From NCBI RefSeq assembly GCF_007004665.1, contig NZ_ML660063.1:62001-126000 (forward strand): DNA of 64,000 bases. The letters run 5' to 3'. Shown here piece by piece: positions 59,930 through 64,000 of this stretch. Position 1 is the stretch's first letter, and the number at the start of each line of letters is the position of its first letter. The translations under genes and the position numbers were made by a program. The notes below the pieces were generated by a model. The model did no database searches and was not told where the DNA came from. It saw only the letters and a program-made list of their open reading frames with translations. The stretch comes from Denitrobaculum tricleocarpae. Lineage in GTDB: Bacteria; Pseudomonadota; Alphaproteobacteria; Kiloniellales; Kiloniellaceae.

Positions 59930-60364
59930 TCAGCTGCGCGGAGGCTTGGCTTGCGCTTGCCTGAGATGCTGAAAGACTGGCCAGGCGGCCGCGTAGAGAA
60001 TGAGCAGCCAGGCCAGCGCGCCTTTGGCGTGAGCGGAGAGGGTCGCCGGGCCACTGAAGGTGAGGGGCTGAAGGATCGCGTGGAATTCAGGTGGAGGCCG
60101 GATCACGATTTGCCATGGCAAGCCCTCGAAGATGATCTGGTAGTAGAGATAGTAGGCTTGCGGTGACAGCCAGACGAAGATCCACATTATGAAGACCGCG
60201 ACTCCTATCCTTGCGGCGAGCAGAGCGGGCAGACCCTTGTCCGGCACCAACCGGAACAGGCGTCCGGCGGCAACAAGCATTGCAGCCGTCAAAAACAGCG
60301 AAAGAAGCGTGAGGCCGATCTGGCCGCCATCCGAGAGTGTGTAAAAGGAATCGCCGTCGTACAT
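59930..60364 (-). CDS. Hypothetical membrane protein, three to four helices
   Basis: The 144-residue product has hydrophobic segments around IGLTLLSLFLTAAMLVAAG, ALLAARIGVAVFIMWIFVWL and GALAWLLILYAAAWPVFQHL, and a Tyr-rich loop (SPQAYYLYYQIIFEGLPW). I recognise no family. ATG 60364 is preceded by ACGGG. The gene converges with the Kef gene (24 nt between stops) and is divergent from the beta-propeller gene. Confidence 0.65.
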   Translation of the reverse strand: MYDGDSFYTLSDGGQIGLTLLSLFLTAAMLVAAGRLFRLVPDKGLPALLAARIGVAVFIMWIFVWLSPQAYYLYYQIIFEGLPWQIVIRPPPEFHAILQPLTFSGPATLSAHAKGALAWLLILYAAAWPVFQHLRQAQAKPPRS

Positions 60365-60492
60365 AGCCCGTTTTGATCTTTGCCGTGGGTTACGTCGCTT
60401 GAAAGAAACTTTGCAGGATTTGCTTTCTATCGGATTCCGCGCGCGCGATGTATTGTTTCTTGCTGAAGATCTCTTTGTTGGCGGGATTTGCG

Positions 60493-61641
60493 ATGTCTGC
60501 GACGTTTCACTCCAAGATGCGGGCCTGTGCCGCCGCTTTGCTCGCGGTTTTGATGCTTTTTTCGGCCGCGGCAGGCGTCTCCGCGCGCGAAGCGATGGAC
60601 AATTTCATTTTCGTCGCCAATCGAACCACAGCCGAGATTGCGGTCATCGATATCCGCAAGGACGAAGTCGTTTCCCGCATCTCGACGCATGGCGTGCCTC
60701 TCCATCTTCTGGCCTCCAAAGAGCGTCGGCAGCTGATTGCCACCAATGGAGCGCTGCAAACTCTGTCTCTGATCGATTTTGACAGCCGGGAAACGCTTTT
60801 CAGGCTTGAGCTGGGTTTCGAGCCCAGCTTTATCGAACTGGGGCCGGACGATCATTTGCTGGCGGTTGGCGACGACCGGGGCACTCTGTTAATCGTTTCC
60901 CTGGAAGAGCAGCGGGAGTTGCATCGGATTGAAGGATTACCGGAGCCGGGATACTCCATGTTCAGCGCCAAAGGGGACCGCCTCTTCCTATCGCACCGTG
61001 CGAGGGGTGAGATTTCGGTGATCGATGTCGTCGAGGGCAGGGTTTCGGGGTCAATCTCTCTTGAGAACATCTCGCCGGAAACCGGCGGTATCGCGCATCT
61101 CACCCGTACACCCGGCGGCCGCTACGGTTTTGCCTTGCACCGCGAAGGCGGCGGTCTGAGCGTCCTCGATCTGCAAAAGGAAACGGCGATTGATTCTGTC
61201 GTCCTGCCCGGCGAACACTGGCGCGGCTTTCCCACGGTGGATAGCCAGTATGTATTGGTGCCCAACCGCAACGATGACAGCCTCTCGGTGATCTCGGCGC
61301 GCACGCGGAGAGAATCCGCTCGTTTCCAGGGAATTCGGGATATGACGGGCGTGAACACGGCGCTCTTTGGCAGTGTGGCCTTCGCCTTCAGCCGGGCGGA
61401 CAGAGGCGTCACCATGATCGATCTGCTCGAACAGCGCATCATCAGACGCTTTGACCTGCCTTCGATGCCCGAGACCGCCGCAACCACCACCGACGGACTG
61501 AAGGTCTATGTTGCGCTGGTTGAGACCGACCAGGTGGCCGTGATCGATGTCATCCGCGGCAAGGTGGTGAAAACCATCGATGACGTCGGTGGTGAGCCCT
61601 GGGCCGTCCTGGCGGCGGGTGCGTTGAACTACTGCCATTGA
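60493..61641 (+). CDS. YncE-like exported beta-propeller protein
   Basis: The 382-residue protein has a signal peptide (MRACAAALLAVLMLFSAAAG, cleavage near VSA-RE) and repeated beta-propeller blades of the YVTN type: FVANRTTAEIAVIDIRKDEV, LFLSHRARGEISVIDVVEGRV, YVLVPNRNDDSLSVIS and VYVALVETDQVAVIDVIRGKV. Such periplasmic propellers bind partners or metals and occur near cytochromes, but no enzymatic site is visible. ATG 60493 with GGGAT upstream is used; a start at 60448 is possible. It stands alone, with an AraC regulator downstream. Confidence 0.85.
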   Translation: MSATFHSKMRACAAALLAVLMLFSAAAGVSAREAMDNFIFVANRTTAEIAVIDIRKDEVVSRISTHGVPLHLLASKERRQLIATNGALQTLSLIDFDSRETLFRLELGFEPSFIELGPDDHLLAVGDDRGTLLIVSLEEQRELHRIEGLPEPGYSMFSAKGDRLFLSHRARGEISVIDVVEGRVSGSISLENISPETGGIAHLTRTPGGRYGFALHREGGGLSVLDLQKETAIDSVVLPGEHWRGFPTVDSQYVLVPNRNDDSLSVISARTRRESARFQGIRDMTGVNTALFGSVAFAFSRADRGVTMIDLLEQRIIRRFDLPSMPETAATTTDGLKVYVALVETDQVAVIDVIRGKVVKTIDDVGGEPWAVLAAGALNYCH

Positions 61642-61819
61642 TTTACCTCACCGTCTCGGCACCATTGCGCCGGGGCCCTCACGCATCCTGCCGGATTGGT
61701 CGTCGAACAGCCTGATCGATCACAGAACGTCCAGAAAACTTGATCGATCGTACAGCTTTCTCCGCGGCATAGTGCTTTTCGGAACTTTTGAGGTCATCTT
61801 TTGGCCGGAGGTTTTGGAT

Positions 61820-62767
61820 ATGGACTTGCTGAGCGACATACTCGAATTGCTGAAGTTAAAGGGCACTTTTTACTTCAGAACATCCTTTAATCCGCCCTGG
61901 GGTGTCCTGGTTCCGGCCTTTGAGAATGTTTCGCGCTTTCATTTCGTCCATCGTGGCCGCTGCTGGTTGCGTGTTGAGGGTGTGGAGGAACCTCTCCTGC
62001 TGGAGCAGGGAGACCTCGCGATCATTACCCACGGCGCGCAACACAGCATGCGGGATCATCCCGACCGGCCTCTCAAGACAGTCGATCAAGTGGTCTCTGA
62101 TGCAGGCTTTACAGGCGAAGGTGCTCTGGTTGTCGGGGAGCAGGGCAGTGGCTACGAGACGCAACTGGTTTGCGGACACTTCGCCTTCGACCGGGATGCA
62201 ACCCATCCCCTGATCGAAGAGCTGCCACCCTATCTGCACATCAAGGATTTTGGTGAGTCTTCGACCCTCTGGCTCGAATCAACCCTGAAACTGATCGGCG
62301 CCGAGGCGGGCCGCGCCAATCTGGGCGGCGACCTCATCGCCCTCAAGCTGACCGAGATCATCTTCACCCAGGCAATCCGGGCCTACCTGACGGGCGACGG
62401 CCAACGGCAACTGGTTTTCAAGGGGGTCGTGGATCAGCATATTGGCCGCAGCCTCGCGGAACTTCACCGCAATCCGGCGGAGGCCTGGACCTTGGACGCC
62501 ATGGCGCGAAACGCCGGCCTGTCGCGCACCGCCTTTGCCATGCGCTTTCACGAGTTGATGGGAATGACTCCGATCCAGTATCTGACGGCCTGGCGCATGC
62601 AGATTGCCCGCCGCAACCTTGTCGAAACCGATGCCTCGATCTACCAGGTGGCGGAACAGAGCGGGTATCATTCCGAGGCCGCATTCGGACGGGTCTTCAA
62701 GCGTCATTTCAATACGGCACCGGCGACCTACCGGCGTTTGCAGCGTCCCGATGGACAGGTTGCATAG
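61820..62767 (+). CDS. AraC-family regulator with cupin sensor domain
   Basis: The 315-residue protein has an N-terminal AraC_binding_2/cupin-like domain (VSRFHFVHRGRCWLRVEGVE, ITHGAQHSMRDHPDRP) and a C-terminal AraC HTH pair (LDAMARNAGLSRTAFAMRFH, LMGMTPIQYLTAWRMQIAR, IYQVAEQSGYHSEAAFGRVF). GGAGG 8 nt before ATG 61820 fixes the start. Relatives sense small ligands and control metabolic or stress genes. No obvious target is adjacent: the propeller gene is upstream in the same direction and the GntR gene faces it. Confidence 0.9.
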   Translation: MDLLSDILELLKLKGTFYFRTSFNPPWGVLVPAFENVSRFHFVHRGRCWLRVEGVEEPLLLEQGDLAIITHGAQHSMRDHPDRPLKTVDQVVSDAGFTGEGALVVGEQGSGYETQLVCGHFAFDRDATHPLIEELPPYLHIKDFGESSTLWLESTLKLIGAEAGRANLGGDLIALKLTEIIFTQAIRAYLTGDGQRQLVFKGVVDQHIGRSLAELHRNPAEAWTLDAMARNAGLSRTAFAMRFHELMGMTPIQYLTAWRMQIARRNLVETDASIYQVAEQSGYHSEAAFGRVFKRHFNTAPATYRRLQRPDGQVA

Positions 62768-62793
62768 CCGAGGAGACCGGCTCAGGCTCTCAT

Positions 62794-63510
62794 TCAGCTT
62801 GGGGCATAGCCGGCATCTTTCAGGGATTGGAGTGTCACATCCAGTAACTGATGTGACCTGTGGCGGGCCGCTTCGCTGTCCCGTTCTTCAATTGCGTCAA
62901 TGACGGCCCCGTGCAACGAGCGGGAGTCCGGAGCTTCGACCGTCGGTTGGGAGGTCAACCTGATCGAGGCCCGCAGGCTTTCCTCGATGCAGGCACCCAC
63001 ACCGGAGAAGAGCGCATTGCCGCTGGCCGTCAGGATCAGGCGGTGGAACGTGACGTCGCCCTCAATGGCGTCGTCCGAATAGTGGGGACTGCGGGCGCCC
63101 ATGGCTTCATAAGCGCTGCGGATCTGTATCATCTGGTCCTTCGTCGCGCGCTCCGCCGCCAGCGCGGCCGCTTCCGGTTCCACCAGCCGGCGCATGGCGA
63201 AGAGCTCGTTCAGATAGGTCTGCGGCGGAATAACCTGGCGGCGCCAACGCAACATGTCCGCGTCAAGGAAGTTCCAGTCGATCTGGTCGCGCACGACCGT
63301 GCCGATCCGCGGACGCGAAACGATGAGACCCTTGCCGGACAAGAGCTGGAGAGCTTCGCGCAGGCAGGTTCGGCTGACCGCGAACTCTTCAAGCAGATTG
63401 GTTTCGTGGGGCAGAGCCGTGCCCGGAACATAGGTCCCGGTGATGATCCGTACCGCCAGCGCCTCGACAACGGTGTCGCGGAGGTTCAAGCGTTTGCGCT
63501 GTATCTCCAA
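62794..63510 (-). CDS. GntR/FadR-family (FCD) regulator
   Basis: The 238-residue protein has a GntR winged helix (RDTVVEALAVRIITGTYVPG, LLEEFAVSRTCLREALQLLS, KGLIVSRPRIGTVVRD). The FCD ligand domain carries the metal-binding residues: VTFHRLILTASGNALFSG, EGDV before it, SLHGAVIDAIEERDSEAA and RHRSHQLL. FCD regulators often answer to sugar acids such as galactonate or gluconate. The start is a TTG at 63510 with AAGGAAAG 8 nt upstream. It might control the sugar-type ABC system or PhyH genes some kilobases away, but direct evidence is lacking. Confidence 0.9.
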   Translation of the reverse strand: MEIQRKRLNLRDTVVEALAVRIITGTYVPGTALPHETNLLEEFAVSRTCLREALQLLSGKGLIVSRPRIGTVVRDQIDWNFLDADMLRWRRQVIPPQTYLNELFAMRRLVEPEAAALAAERATKDQMIQIRSAYEAMGARSPHYSDDAIEGDVTFHRLILTASGNALFSGVGACIEESLRASIRLTSQPTVEAPDSRSLHGAVIDAIEERDSEAARHRSHQLLDVTLQSLKDAGYAPS

Positions 63511-64000
63511 TGCTCTTTCCTTCTAAAACGGACCGCGAGTTTGCACCTGTTCTGGTCAGTCTGAGGTTGCCACGCGCTCCATTCTCACTGGACGATCGAC
63601 GTTATGGGCGGTTTGCGTCAAGGACGTTTCTGCAGCGGCACTCCGGCGTCCCTTCAGCTTTCACAATCCAGGAAGCCCGGTTTTCGGGCAAGAGCGATCT
63701 TGAAGTCATTAATAATACATATTACAAATTGTCGACTTCGAGCTCCTGTTTACTCGATGTTGCGCTTCACCCGCAAGACAGGCATCTCGCTCGGGAGACT
63801 GTGAGGCGAGTGCGCCAGGCGCAGCGCTGGCTTGCCATCGCACTCTAGAGTTCTCCGGCGGAGAGTGTCATTGTTGCAAAATCTCTTAACGGTCGCGGCA
63901 CGCTTTGGCGCTGCGACAAACAGCCGCTGACACGCGCGGCCGGAAGGGTCCGGAAAAGATGTCGAAAGCTGCGTCGTTTCACAGCCTGAAAGAAAAACCT
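63511..64000. other. 490-bp end segment without a recognised gene
   Basis: Open frames here have no ribosome binding site or family resemblance. An AT-rich stretch (ATTAATAATACATATTAC, 63707-63724) could be a promoter for the divergent GntR gene or for a gene beyond the window. Confidence 0.5.

Overview
The window is 64 kb of a GC-rich (roughly 60%) chromosome with a compact, mostly operonic layout. The gene content points to an alphaproteobacterium, probably Rhodospirillales-like: a SAM-II riboswitch before metZ, a DUF4169 protein, the hpnCDE squalene genes, a form I CO dehydrogenase cluster and many TRAP/ABC uptake systems. The genus cannot be fixed from the sequence alone. No rRNA, tRNA, CRISPR array, insertion sequence or prophage was recognised.

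Layout. 0-8 kb: the end of an XRE regulator, three consecutive PEP-CTERM proteins, an IclR regulator divergent from glutaryl-CoA dehydrogenase (gcdH), an AT-rich gap, a SleB-like cell wall hydrolase and a lipoprotein. 8-14 kb: DUF4169 and oligopeptidase B face away from each other across a region with large dyads. A copper unit on the minus strand follows (DUF2946, then PCu(A)C chaperone). Upstream of it lies a tiny ORF with an extreme Shine-Dalgarno and its own terminator. A long Glu/Ala-rich acidic protein comes next. 14-23 kb: rhodanese, SAM-II riboswitch plus terminator controlling metZ, a methyltransferase, an FAD amine oxidase, a GNAT, then hpnC-hpnD-hpnE and an HD hydrolase on the minus strand.

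23-33.5 kb: a form I aerobic CO dehydrogenase locus in the order coxC-M-S-L-D-E-F-G followed by an agmatinase-family gene. CoxL carries the AYRCSFR active-site loop, so CO oxidation as a supplementary energy source is well supported. 33.5-40.6 kb: an ArsR-controlled membrane gene set with a perfect operator-like dyad, TetR, a phosphodiesterase, a CopA copper ATPase and an SDR.

40.6-58 kb is a nutrient-scavenging region. A LacI regulator and a 26-bp perfect palindrome precede a betaine-type ABC transporter and a DUF1989-GcvT fusion enzyme. Next come a TRAP permease pair without a binding protein, two PhyH-type oxygenases around an RraA-like protein, and a MalK/UgpC-type sugar or polyol ABC transporter with a Tat-exported binding protein. 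The last 6 kb hold a Kef-type antiporter, a small membrane protein, a beta-propeller protein, an AraC regulator and a GntR/FCD regulator.

The most interesting parts are the DUF1989-GcvT fusion with its own transporter and operator, the tiny-ORF/terminator unit upstream of the copper genes, the GTACG repeat cluster between coxC and coxM, and several large unexplained intergenic dyads and 15-bp tandem repeats.
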